Shown: piece by piece, positions 33,126 to 44,837 of the stretch
How positions within the stretch are numbered: the stretch's first letter is position 1
Layout: each line of letters begins with the position of its first letter
From: Porodaedalea pini
Taxonomy: Eukaryota; Basidiomycota; Agaricomycetes; Hymenochaetales; Hymenochaetaceae
DNA length: 64,000 nucleotides
Reading direction: 5' to 3'
NCBI GenBank assembly: GCA_002794775.1
Contig: NBAY01000025.1
Span: 124,001-188,000, forward strand
Program-made: the position numbers and the translations under genes
Notes under the pieces: model-generated
Database searches by the model: none
The model's input: only the letters and a program-made list of their open reading frames with translations
Told to the model about the DNA's origin: nothing

Positions 33126-34019
33126 CATAAAGCAAGTGAATATAATCAAAACATTACAATCTCATCACCTTTGGGACTAAGATGGGATTCAGTAAGTTAT
33201 AGTTGTGCTTATGACTCTGTATTGCCTATTTTATTCAATTTATACATAGAAGACTATGAGAGGTGGTATAATATATATTCACAGTATTGAATTAATTTGC
33301 ATGATCATTTTCAGAGGGTAATGAATTCAATAAGTAGTTTTGAAGAAGAAAGATATGCCATTCGTAACAAGCTTTTCAACCAGAACAGACATCAATTTCC
33401 ATTAGGTCATAAGTTAACAGCTGTAGCCTCTGTTGTGCAGAAATGCCTAGAAGCAAAAGAACCTATAATATATAAGCAAAGCCAGTGTATTCAATGTAAT
33501 AGGTCTAAACAAAGTCTTTTATTATCCTCATTTATTCCATGTTTTACAGAAGACTTTAATACAGCTCCTGAATGGTATTTATTCAGCAGTCAATATAAAA
33601 ACATCAATCCATACCCTTCTATTCAACAATGGCTTAACTATTACTTTGGTTCAATGTCAGTAACATGTAGACAATGTCAAATAGATTATACAGCTGACAC
33701 CAATGTACAATCTCATATCAGTGAGTTAACAAATGTTGTAGCTGTGCAGTTGTATAATTATGAGATTATAATTGATCATGAGATTGTTATAAAATGTACA
33801 CCATGTTTGAAAAAATACAAATTGCGAGGTCTGATTTATGGTGGTGACAATCACTTCACTTGTAGAATAATAGATAAGTCTGGACTGGACTGGTATAATG
33901 ATGGTATAACCACTGGCAGAGTTTCAAATGCAGAAAAGTATCTATCACAGTATAGTGATTATGAGCTTCATGGCGAAGGGAAAACTACAGCAGTCATTGC
34001 TCTATATGCTATTATTTAA
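33126..34019 (+). pseudogene. USP-like (C19-type) cysteine protease domain following the helicase
   Basis: The reading frame goes on after the TGA with GLRWDSVSYSCAYDSVLPIL, whose Cys is in a Cys-box-like context. After another TGA (near 33289) it is open to 34019, with two CXXC pairs (CIQCNRSK and CRQCQID) and finally GLIYGGDNHFTCRIIDKSGL followed by DWYNDG, which resembles the His box of ubiquitin-specific proteases. I infer a deubiquitinase-like domain fused to the helicase in the original protein. Assignment rests on the two boxes and spacing only. Confidence 0.5.
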
Positions 34020-34067
34020 TGTACAACATGCAGTGTAAAGGAGGAGGGATGGGGAGGTAGCACATCA

Positions 34068-36590
34068 TCACTCTGAGGAATAAGCACACGACTCATAGAC
34101 AACACTCCAAGACCACCGAGTTCCATTATGACAACAGTTCAGCAAGACGTGATATACATAAGAGCTGCGACGCTTACTTTGAGGATGTAGAAGACGACTG
34201 GAGGGAAACGCAAAGGCATCTTACTGTTCAAGCCAATCTCGACACTGAGTCTGAATTTTGTTCTCAGCCTTCACCAAAACATCAAGCAGCTCATTCGTGT
34301 GGATGACAGCCTCCTGATAATAAGTCATCAGACCGATGATCGCAGAGTTCCATTTGTTGACAATCTTGGAAAAGGCGGTAGAGCCTGAGCTCATGAGGAC
34401 CTGGTGGATACGGTTGTTAAACTGTTGAACACCTATGAAATTCTTCAGCGTTACATATTCCATGGAAGCTTTAATATTCTCACCTTCATCGGAGACGCGG
34501 AGGAAGGCTTGCGTAGTACGCTCCTTCGACTGCTCGTTGGTCAAGTTCCACACCCCGTCCTTGAGTGACAACTGCTCTCCACTCATCGTCCGGATCTTTG
34601 GCAGAATGCACACCTCGAACCCGCTCATCGAGAAGAGTAGCTGAGGGTTGTTTTTAGAGTAGACACTCACAAACGTATCTTCCCATTCAATCGTCGTCAA
34701 AGAACGACGCAGGCTCTGCTTCACGTTCCAGAACACAGCTCGACCTAGATTGACGTCGTGCTTCATCAAGCGCATACGATAATCCCGCGGCCAACATCTT
34801 TCGTTGTTATACCCAATAACGTTGTTGTTTGTCGGATCTGGATTCTCGCTGAGGTAACATTGTATAAGGTCGCGTGATTCCTCGGCGGCGAAGCGAAATA
34901 AAATATGCAAACGATCAACACAACGAGAATAGAGACGGACTGGATGGCATGTCTCGGTGTCAGAATCACCGTACTGCAGGAAATTGTCGGGCAGTCGTGG
35001 GGGACCCGCCATTTCACTTGCACGTTGCAGTTTAATCTTTTCGTAGACCTTCAAAAGTACGGTCTCCATCATCACTACGCATTCGCCCTCGCTCGCCTCC
35101 CAGATGTCCGTCAAGTTATTGATACCCTGGCACCACTTGTACACCAGAAGGGGAGGAGGTTCGGTGTCCGCACTTGTCAGCCTCAAAAGATAAGAACTGG
35201 TCAAGATATGCGAGTTTGTCATATGTGTCGAAGAACTCAATGCCTGCCTCTTTGAAGGCTCGCTGAGTGAGCAAGAGACGCTTGATCCTAGACAGACCTG
35301 CATGCGAATCAATTAGCTACACCCTACGATCAATTAGAAAAGGAACATACGTTCGTGTGGATTGTCATACGCCTGCTCAATGAGAGCAAGCTCCTCACGC
35401 TGAGATTGGTTAAGACGACCTTTGACGCTGTATGCCTCTTTCAACTTCTCGAGAGCCAACACGAGCAACTTCGTGTCATGCTTGTACGAAGGGGAACTGT
35501 ATGGAAACATCAGTGAGAGCTACTGAAAGACGTATTTATTTGAATCTTACGGGAATGGGATGGGAGCAAATTTCCGACTCTCAAGCCAGTGGACCATCGA
35601 TGTGTAGATCGCAACAGCCTCCTCAGCACTAACGTAAGGTCCATCTTTGAGGTAAGCATGCCGACGCTCCTGCTCAGCTTTCAAGTACAGTCGAGTAAGA
35701 CGTCCCAAGTTCTTCTTGACCACAGCCTTGTCGACAGTCGCACCATGCCTGATACGCTCGCGATCGTAGTGCGAAATCGAGCACCACCAGTCCGCCTTGC
35801 TCTTGATGTACCGCAAGATGGTGTTCTCGATTGCAGTCGGCATTCCGGGACCTTCCATGGAACTGTAGAATAACGCTTAGTACGCAAAGTCCAGATTCAA
35901 CCAAACGACGTACTGTTTGCTTTTCCAGCAGTGCCACGCTTCCGACAAGTCCTGCAAGATAGTCTTCGCCTTGTTCTGCTTGATCGACTCCGGCATCATA
36001 TCAAGAATATTGTGCATCACGGCAGTGCGTAATTCCAAGTCATAGTGCGATTCGACACGCTGCTTCGTGACCGTCTTTGCGATGCCCTTGCTGTTGCGAC
36101 CCTCGAACTGACGCACAAGCAAGTTTCTGAGCCAGTGCTCAAGCAACGGTACAATTCCACGCATGAAGAAGAGCCACCCTCGCCAACCTGGAGCCCCAAA
36201 CCCACAGCCTGGGCCCTTACCAACAGATCCCGCATTGAAGCAATAATAGATCAGATGCTTGTGATTTTTGCACATCCGGACCTGACGCATAAGCTTGTAC
36301 TTGTAATGGTACATGTCGGTGAGCGCGCCGATATGTGCGAAGATATACTGCAATGCATCCGCCAGTTGGAAGGCATCCACATTGCTAAGCCGGAATTGGA
36401 CGTGCACATCGACAACGAGCTTCGTGAGGCGAAGAATTTCACGGCACATATGGAATGCATTTCCAAAGCGAGACTTTTTGCGTTCCTTCGTCGTAAGCGT
36501 CTTCACCGGCTTCAGATTCATGTTGTAATCGAGATGAAGGTAATTCAAGTTCTAGAAGGATTGGAAGTCAGAATGATGTAACGCAGCTTT
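34068..36590 (-). pseudogene. PRP8: PRP8 fragment, array copy A
   Basis: From 36548 leftward the minus strand reads [40 protein letters not shown] and [20 protein letters not shown]. After introns it reads [53 protein letters not shown] and [15 protein letters not shown], then [18 protein letters not shown] and [17 protein letters not shown]. This is the central part of the spliceosome core protein PRP8 with its introns. Internal deletions are visible: YDKL joins directly to YLDQF, and KIKL joins to [10 protein letters not shown], where copy B has about 70 extra residues. The fragment stops near 34068 in unrelated sequence. Nonfunctional. Confidence 0.92.
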
Positions 36591-36624
36591 CCCAAGGATC
36601 ATACCTTGCGATGGATGAGCGGCA

Positions 36625-39010
36625 TGCAAGAGAAGCGTTCTCGGCAGCCTCCTTTATTAAAAGATCATCGCCGCGCACAACGACGAGGCGGTCTGCCAGC
36701 TGCTGCACCTGCTCAATGATGTAAACCGGCTCCAGATCGCTCGGTTTTCTACGGTCGATATCGAAAGTCTGCGTTGCGTTCTGCACGATACGGTTCAGGT
36801 TGACAAGAAGATAGTGGGCAGTGGAATTGTCGCGGCCCGGGAAAATGAATTCACGGAGCAACTTACGATCCTCATGAAGACGGTCATATTCCTCGTCAAG
36901 TTTTTGCTGGAGCTCGAGGAATGAGTCATCGATACTGACTTGCAAAGCACCAGTGAAAAAAAGTGACGTCGACCCGATAGCAATGTTCGAACTCGCGACC
37001 ATTGCTACCGAACGTTTTTGATCGTTTGCCGTTCAATAAAAGCACCGTCCATACCATCCTCGCCATACACGAATTGGATCAGGTCACCCAGTGAGTTTCG
37101 TACAGTCCCATCGTAGCAGACAGCCACTTCTTCGAGTGCCTTTACAAGTCGACGATGAATGTAACCAGTCTCGGCCGTCTTGACAGCGCATCTCTGGGCT
37201 GAAGTCATCCTTCGTAAAGTGAGATAGTGTGCGATGTCTGAAGCCGAACGGGAGTCGCTTCCCTTCAACGGACTGCTGCACAGACGGACATCTGCGAGAT
37301 GTTAATGAACGAACCCTTCGAACCCGCGACAACCACCTCTTTGACACCGGAGTGGTCACGCGCCAAGTTGAGCTCGCGTTCGACTCGACTCTCGAACGAC
37401 TCGCGAATAGTCATACCCGGTGCAGCTTTCAGACAGTCGTCAGATGCATCTTCAATGGCCTGCACGACATTCTGCTTCCGCATCTTGATCTGCTCCGTGA
37501 TGTACGCCATTGTCTTCTTATCCGCGACTGTATCACCAATGCCTATACTGAATCCATTGTAGAACAGCCAGTACAGTCGAACCTGTGATTAAGCATGACC
37601 CTCCGTGGACACGGCGGCCCATGCTTAACCACAGGTTATGCTTGAGCACGTTGTTATGTAATATACAAATAAAATTCTTACTATTTTAGGACAATGACTC
37701 ATGCATGTCAAGTTCTGACAGGCTAGCAAAAGACAATTTTTGACATCAACAATGAGCATTGTTACCACATTCATCTATTTACAGAAGTAATTTAGAATAT
37801 CAGCTTGTGCTAGGCCTCCATTGATTTCTGTCTGTACTGCATGTCTGAGCTTTGGAAAAAGTGTGCAGGCTTGAGTGAATTCATCACTGGACCAGCTGTG
37901 AAAGTGCCCAACAAGCTTCTGGAAGGGAGATAATTCAAAGTACCACCTGGATTTTGAGCATAGCCCAGCTCCCAAGACATGGGAGGTTGAAAGCAAGCAG
38001 GAATGCAGTTATCAGATGATTTTTCCTCACTTAGCAGTTGTCCTTAAGCTATAAAAATTTCTGATACTGGGTTTGCCAAGCCACCAACTGTCACAAACTT
38101 ATCCTTACAGGGAATGTGAGGTCACATGATTACCCCTCATTAAGCATTTTTGGCTTAAATTTCAGTCAAAATCTTCATGCTTAATGCTTAATAGGAAATA
38201 TGCTTAATGGACCCTGAATTTCCCACCTACCAAGTCGGTGGAACAAATTTCCCATGCTTAAGTACAGGTTATGCTTAATCACCGGTATGCTTAATCACAG
38301 GTTCGACTGTAGTTAACAATCTGCTGGAGACCAGTGAACAGCGTACAAGTCGCTTTGGGACCTTTTTCGTGGAAGACGACGTGGATAAGACCGCCTTGCG
38401 ACGCTCCAACCGTCTTTTTCTCCACGATACCAAAGACGATCTCGCCATTTTCAATGAGCATGCCATCGTTGAAAACGGGGCTCGAAGATTTCGGATCAGG
38501 CGAGCGATATATGTTTATTCCGTGAGGAATCGTCGTGCTAAGAATCTGTTTGCCCGTCCATAATGGCTTCGGCTTCAAGATCACCGGCATCAGAATTGTG
38601 CTATCCCAGTCCAGCACCCAGAGCAGGATGTTTTGCACCTGCACCCAGTCGAGGAAGCTATCCCGCAGAGTGAATTTCTGGATACTGCACGATGTGTCCT
38701 GTACAATGCCCATATCAGGTTTGTTTGCCTGCGGCGAGATGATCTGCTTCGCAACCTATGCAATTTAACTGAGCTCGGCTCTCGTCTCTTCGCTCTGAGG
38801 AATGCTAGACGGAGCTGAGAAAGAGATGTAAGGTTGATCTTAAAAGTGTCATACTGCATGTTCATCTCATCGCCATCGAAATCGGTGTTATACGGTGGAG
38901 TGACAGAAAGATTTAGACGAAAGGCTAAAATACACTAATCAGCGACCATACAATGAGTTAAAGGTGGATAAACACGTACTAGAGTAAGGCATAAGTCGCA
39001 CGCGATGCCT
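36625..39010 (-). pseudogene. RPB1: RPB1 (RNA polymerase II largest subunit) fragment, array copy A
   Basis: It starts in frame behind the BTB tail with RVRLMPYS. After an intron it reads [20 protein letters not shown] (the Mg-binding NADFDGD box, here NTDFDGD), [29 protein letters not shown] and [10 protein letters not shown]. It then continues through [20 protein letters not shown] to REFIFPGRDNS and KPSDLEPVYIIEQVQQLADR. Relative to copy B it lacks the [11 protein letters not shown] region and ends earlier, before the trigger-loop segment. A 736-bp TA-flanked element (37574-38309) splits it. Introns are retained. Confidence 0.92.
37574..38309. mobile_element. Pogo/Tc1-type nonautonomous element (736 bp) with TA duplication
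   Basis: The element has perfect terminal inverted repeats CAGTCGAACCTGTGATTAAG... and ...CTTAATCACAGGTTCGACTG (at least 23 bp), flanked by TA on both sides (37572-37573 and 38310-38311). Copy B has the uninterrupted site CCAGTAATTAAC at about 54570, proving insertion after the duplication. Many ATGCTTAA motifs lie near both ends. No transposase is encoded. Confidence 0.92.
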
Positions 39011-42000
39011 CACCGGAGAAGACTTCTTCTCATCAACTGCAGGGGACTTCTTCGTTGCTGTCTTCTTCCCTTCAGCTGCTGCTACAGATTCAGTTGATCG
39101 AATTAAATTCGCCGACGGTAACTTTTAAATGACGGACGTCTTGTTCGCTGTTGTTTTCTTAGATACTGTAGTAATGGACGACACCTTCCACGTGCGTGAT
39201 GCCGCGTTTACCGTACTAATTGGCGCCGCACTCGTTTCAGAGACGCGACGCGGCCGTCCTTTCAGTAGCGCAGGCGCAGGCGTTTTAGGAGATCTTGAGG
39301 TTCCAGTGCTGCGGATCGAGGTCGTTGACGTGGTCGAGACTTTCCTCGACCAAGTAACAGAGTCCCGCGGAGTCATATTGTCACGAGGCGTCTTGAATGT
39401 AGACTCACGTGTTGAAGCCCCACTCCTGCTGCTGGACATTGACACATTCGAGAGCGAGGATGTCGGTCGTGAGGATGGATGAGGTGGACAGAGAGTACCT
39501 TGCTGGCCTGCAGTGATGGCATTTCTATGGATGGTCGATGCATGTGAACGAGTAGGTGAAACAGACGCGGTGACAGATTTTGGTCTTTGCACGGAGACGA
39601 CGTTTGGGAGTTTTACACTCGTAACACTCACGGCGTCACCTGTGTCTTTCCCAGTTGTGTGTGGAGAGCGAGAAGCTACACCGGGCCGTCGAGAAACCAC
39701 GGAAGATGACGCGGTAGAGCGCGCAAGGGACGAGGTCGAGCCCTTTAGTCGCGGGCTTTCTTGTTTGTCACCCTCCCCGTCCCCGTCCGTATCTGAAGTG
39801 TACAAGAGCACACTCGGCACCCTATGGACGCTCGGACTCGTGCTACGTGGAGAGGATGGCGTAAACTTTGATTCTGGCCGGCTCTCCTTACGCTCATGCT
39901 CCGTCACAGTCGTAAGGCGCGATGATGTTCGGCTAGTCATCAACGCAATGCTGTGCACTACGCTCCGGACAGATGCACTAGACGAGGTGACAGCTGCATT
40001 CCCGCAAGCAAGGTCCTTGTTCAGCACGTTCGTACAAAGTGAATGCGACGTGCTCATGCTATTGCGCTCAGTGGTGTCTTCGACCTCGCTGAGTGTGGGG
40101 TGGAGGCCTGCTTGCATAAGCGGCCCATGCACCATATTGGAGTTGCTCATCGTCGGTGTTAGAAGATCTTCGACCGGGACATTGATCTCTGTAGATTGTT
40201 ATTAGCAATACCATTGCTGATCTCCTTGATCCCCCAACTTTCCAACGCATCGAAGCCACCCTCGTTCTGGATACCGACCCAGCGCCTTCGCATCCAGTGA
40301 AGCAGATCCATACGAGTCTGTTTGATAAGAGGGTCTCACTTGGTTCCGTAGGGTACTGACGGAGAAGAATTGCGGAAACGAGAGTCTGCAAAGGAATGAG
40401 CACAACAATAAACCCGATTATATTTTAATACTCACCTGATAGAGCATGCCAGCATTCGACTCTGCCATGCCCCTCCGCACAGCCTCCATAACCCACTCAA
40501 CGCGCTCCCCATCCTCAAACCGTCCTAGCCCATCATTCTCCATAATCTCAACCCACTCGCGCTCATTCAAACACTTCTTCGCCTCGTTGCAAAGCAGCGC
40601 ATCCACAAACCCCCTTGCTCTCATAACCATTTCTCTCACACCCTCTACCCAGGCTTTGCGCACAGAGTTGAGCTTCACTAAGGCCGCATGCGCAGCGAAG
40701 AGCAAAGGAAACACATTCTGCAGGAGCGCACGCTTCTTCAGGCCGGTCATCAACCCGTCTTTCGTCTGCTGTGGGAGTGCAGCGAAGTCCGGCGTGCACC
40801 AGCCCTATCCGAAAAGACCAACAAGGGCACGCCACTCGCCGCGCTCAAGGTATGTGTTCTGCACGTCTGGACGCACGGAAGACACGAGTGTACGTGGTGC
40901 GCTGTGGAGATCCCGATGCCGCTGGCCTCGGAATTGGCTCTATTAGGTTCGACTCAACTCAGGACAGTCTTACAAGTATCCCCGACGCATTTCAGGACAG
41001 TTTCAGTGTTTGGCAGTATTAACTCGACGCATACAGCTTGGTTCTGCACCAGTGAGCCACCGAAGTCCGTTTTGGGTCACATCTGGTATTGTTCCGAGCC
41101 TCCCAAAGCTTAATTACTCATGTTCTCGAGTTACGGCTCCGAGTTCCGGCTATTTGGTGTTGTTTGGCTAGAGCCTCCGGTCTGTCTTTGTGTCCTTTGT
41201 ACGCCGCTCAGAGGCCCAACCCTCTGTTGGTTATTTAAACACTCATGTAAATGTCTCAAAAAAAAAAAAAGTTTAGTTCCCCTGAGTCAGTCCCAGTCTT
41301 TAGTTCTCGTCTCCATCGCCGTTCAGTGTCATTCCGTCCGTTCCGTCCGTTCCGTCTCGAGTCCCGTTTTCGGCCAAATCTTGCTTTCGCTATATCGCCC
41401 TCAGTTCTTATCCGTTTCCCAAGCTCTCTTCAGATTCTTAATCTTGTCTAAAATCGCTTTCGAACACTGTCTTTTCTTGCACGATTCCGAGCCCGCGTCG
41501 TAGAGCTACGAAAATAGCTTTTGGTTCCGGGAGTTCCGTGCGTTCCGCCAGCCGCAACCAGTGCAACTGCTATATCTCCGTCAATTCTGCATCGCATCTC
41601 TAGGTCTTTTCAGATTCAGAATCGTCTCGACGAATAGTATCGATTCCTGTCTTCACTGGCGAGTTTCCGAGCCCGGGTTGTCAAGATCGTAGTTGCTCTT
41701 TGTTCTCCGACCGCATTTAGGCACGTTTTGCCGGTCGTCCTTTGTACTCACGTCCTCGAGTCGACACCTAGCCCCGAGTATTCCCCTACACTTCCCTACA
41801 CTTCCTGACACTATCCCCTCCATCAGACACGTTAGAGTGAACCCCCAGTGGCCGAACTCAACCAGGTCCGAGTCTGCCAGTAGACCGTACTGTCACCTTT
41901 CAGCGCGATGTGCACACCGGCAGCAGCGACACCCACCTGTGCCCCAGCGACCTCCAGTGATACGTTCATACTCAGCAAATTTGAGGAAAGCGTGGAAGAG

Positions 42001-42392
42001 CCCATGGAGCATCTCCTGCACGAGGTGTGCCTGCACCTTGCCATGGAGCGTTTGCAATTGAAGATAGTTCACAGAGCACAGGGTAGCGACAGCAGTGTCC
42101 AAGTCATATGAATGGTTGCTGAAGCTGAGCGTGCCGGTGTATAAGTATCCTAAGGTAAAGTGCAGTGCTGGAGGAGTGAAGGGAGGCGAGGGAAGGCGAA
42201 GGGTCGTGAGCTCGCTGGGGGCACAATAGGTGCTGGGCGGAACGAGAAATAGTGCACTTGGAAACTGGGTAGTGCATGAACATAAATGATAGCTAGCAAC
42301 TATTAGTCTCAAGGACAGGTGGTAGGTTCTGTGCTCGTGCTCACCTTTATATTCCCAAACCTTCGAGTCCGCGTTGCTGCCTTTGTCCATCG
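39011..42392 (-). pseudogene. BTB-domain gene with Ser-rich tail, array copy A (broken)
   Basis: On the minus strand, pieces of a BTB/POZ-type protein (about 42390-40440) are followed by a long Ser/Thr/Arg-rich tail (40150-39125), ending with KLPSANLIRSTE and KKSPAVDEKK just before the RPB1 join. The BTB part is better preserved in copy B (SRLYSDARIELHSD, SHRFVLVTRAPYFYDQL, YTGTLSFSNHSY). In copy A the 5' part is frameshifted and split by a 1,000-bp insertion. The family is seen in basidiomycetes with unknown role; BTB domains mediate dimerisation and Cul3 recruitment. Confidence 0.75.
40903..41902. mobile_element. Solo-LTR-like insertion, 1,000 bp, with GCGC duplication
   Basis: Copy B reads GGTGCGCGACGTGCACAC without interruption. 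In copy A, TGTGGAGATCC (40903) to ACCTTTCA (41902) is inserted, with GCGC on both sides (40899-40902 and 41903-41906). The insert has TG...CA ends, a TATTTAAA-like motif near 41231 followed by a poly(A) tract near 41258, and no coding potential. I infer a solo LTR; no internal retrotransposon sequence is present. Confidence 0.75.
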
Positions 42393-43890
42393 TTCGCAAT
42401 TCCAACACCGACTGCATCCTTGAAACCTCCTAGTTGCGATGGCCTTCTCAATTGTGACTGCGTCTGATCTTTTGGAGCAGCAGGAGCTGGCGACTGAGAA
42501 CGAGGTGAAGACACTGCGGATGTGGCTTGAGGAGGGCCCTTGGCCTAAGCAGACTTATGAGGGAGCAAAGCGAGTGTCTTTGCTGCCTCCCGCTGAGCTG
42601 GAGATCACATGTTGGCACTGTCATCAACTCTGCTTTCGACCGATTTTTAATTCAACCAGGTCACTTTATTTTACAAAAAATACATAGACAGATAGCGAAT
42701 TGTCTGAAGTTTTTTTACATGCTTCAAGCTTGCAATTTGGATGGTTGAATAAAATTAAATATGTCAATGAAGAAAGTGAGCACTGTACAGCCACAAAAGC
42801 AGTGAACCCTTCATAGCCACAGCCCGAATTTAGTAGAAAAGGGGTCCAAAATTAACATATATGGTATGCCATCAGCTTATAAAAGCTGACAAAAACCCAA
42901 ATTGGGGACTTTATCTCGGCCCACAACAAAAGACGACCAGCCCTGGAGTTCCCGGCTTCGCCGGGAACTCCGCTGGCCATCAATCCGAGTTTTTTAGGCA
43001 TTGCTTAATCTGAGTTTTTTTGTTTCTTCAGATTTAATTAATGCAATTTCTCACTCTAAAAGCTATACCTATTCAAGGTTCCTTGCTGGCCATCAGTCTA
43101 AGCTCTTAGGACAATTCTTCATCTTAGTTCACATGATTCTTCAATTGCAAAACTATATATCTCACATACACATGCTTGAAAGCAATCTGAAATTTTATTG
43201 TATGACATTTTGTTTACAACAAAACCTCACTAAGTACAATATTGGTTGCTGAGAACTTGAAGATAGAATAAGTCTCCTTCAATGGAGAGACATAGTGCAT
43301 AATACCTGCTTCTCATGTCTTCATTTAAAATAGAAAGGATATTCTTTATGCAATATAGATAGTATGTTAGGACACCTTATATTATATTCATAAAAGGCTA
43401 TAGGTGTAGGCCTGCCAGAGTATTCTCACTACTTCTAACATGTTGCTGACTTCCTATACATCATGACTTGACTCTGATGTATTGAGTGTCTGACATTCCA
43501 AGACACAAACTCTGAAACACAACCATGTAGCTGTACTACAATTATGAGGAGTCTAAGTCTGAGACTCAGTGGGAGCCTCCAGACCTTTGGAGTCTGACAC
43601 ATTATGTTCAGTTCATGCCCTTTTCACATTCCCTTTACTTCCCAACTCATCTAAAGCTTATATGCACTTATACTGAGTTGTGCTATGTATACTCTGGCAT
43701 GAGCCAGGTCAGTAATTTACATATTGTGAGAGTAATTCTCAATGGACTCCAATTGGTTGATTTTCTACTGAAATTTATTTTATAATACACATGGAGAAGA
43801 TAGCAGAATATTTTTCTAATTTATTTTTTTTTTCAGCATTTTTCCTAACTTTTTTATTTCAGGAATGAGTTGTTTGAGCTCAGAGTATAA
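42393..43890. other. Intergenic sequence with a GC hairpin at about 42953-42979
   Basis: Homology to copy B ends near 42392 (after GTCCATCG). No gene is recognised. GGAGTTCCCGGC-TTC-GCCGGGAACTCC forms a 12-bp perfect stem with a 3-nt loop, followed by GCTGGCC. The rest is AT-rich. A 31-bp block around 42560 (ATGAGGGAGCAAAGCGAG, then TGTCTTTGCTGC) recurs at about 58452. Confidence 0.45.
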
Positions 43891-43892
43891 AA

Positions 43893-44141
43893 TTGATTAT
43901 AGATGATTTGCATACTACCACTTTTAGCCCTTTTGGAGAAGAGCATGAATTAATTAAAATATATTTTCCTGATTTTTGCGATTTTATTCATATGGGAAAT
44001 GAGTTGATTGAGCCTACAGAGCGGTCTGCTCACGGATGTGTGCCCATGTGCAGACATCATGTGATGATCTGCAATGTTGCCGCTTTGAGCCATCAAATTT
44101 TTCGGAGCTGGCTGGAGCAGGAGCATGTGGGTGACAACTAA
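43893..44141 (+). other. Short unrecognised open frame
   Basis: An 82-codon frame with IDDLHTTTFSPFGEE and CGCDVPMCRHH-like Cys/His spacing does not resemble any family I know. It lies in AT-rich sequence between TE remnants. Probably not a gene. Confidence 0.15.
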
Positions 44142-44279
44142 AGAAGGCAAAAAGAAGCATCAAAAACATTGAAAGTCCGAATTTAGTCAGCATGTGGCTA
44201 TGTCAAAAGTAGGGGGTTGCGTTTGTATATTAAGATACTTCGTAAACTCAGTAATTGTAATGCCAACAATACTTTGACG

Positions 44280-44824
44280 ATACATACCTGAACGCGATGG
44301 CAATGCATTCTTCACCTCGACAGGGCCAGGGGGGCTGCTTGATTTCATTCTCACGAGCAATGAAACGGTCCAGCTCTACCAGTTCTGCATGCGCATCTTT
44401 CACAACTGCAGACTACTCTTAGGAAAAGCTAGAACTATAATAAGCAGAGATTGTACCTTCTGAGCTCGACGCACTCTCAGCTGTACCAGATCTCGCTCCC
44501 AATGATGGCCTCTGTTCCAACTCAATGGTGGAAGGAGCGACCTGATATTTGGGCATGAGTGTTGCTCGTGACGTCTCTTTCACAGCTGTATACTACTTAG
44601 GCAACATCATGATAGCAGAACAGGATCGAGCTCGCACCTGCTAAGCTGGCAGAGATTCCAGTCGTGTTCAACTGTGACGGCTCAAAGTTCTTCATCTGGG
44701 GTGAAGCATGAGAATGATCTTCAACTCTACTGAGGACGGCCTGAGAGTAGACCAAAGATGCAGCTGCAGATGACTCTACTTCGTGGCCTATAGTAGTTTC
44801 AGAGTGCTCGTTTTGTGCTTGCAC
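44280..44824 (-). pseudogene. Ser-rich orphan fragments
   Basis: The minus strand carries short open polar segments (for example VESSAAASLVYSQAVLSRVE) with possible splice signals between them, similar in style to 20546-22039. It ends where the plus-strand helicase remnant begins. No domain recognised. Confidence 0.25.
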
Positions 44825-44837
44825 ACCATTTCAAGCC

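Noticed and set aside
39129..40205. Plus-strand frames opposite the Ser-rich tail
   Set aside because: They are shadows of the minus-strand BTB gene tail, which is conserved between copies A and B in the minus frame.
34068..42392. Retrocopies of RPB1 and PRP8
   Set aside because: Introns with GT-AG borders are retained in both arrays, so the copies came from DNA, not spliced mRNA.
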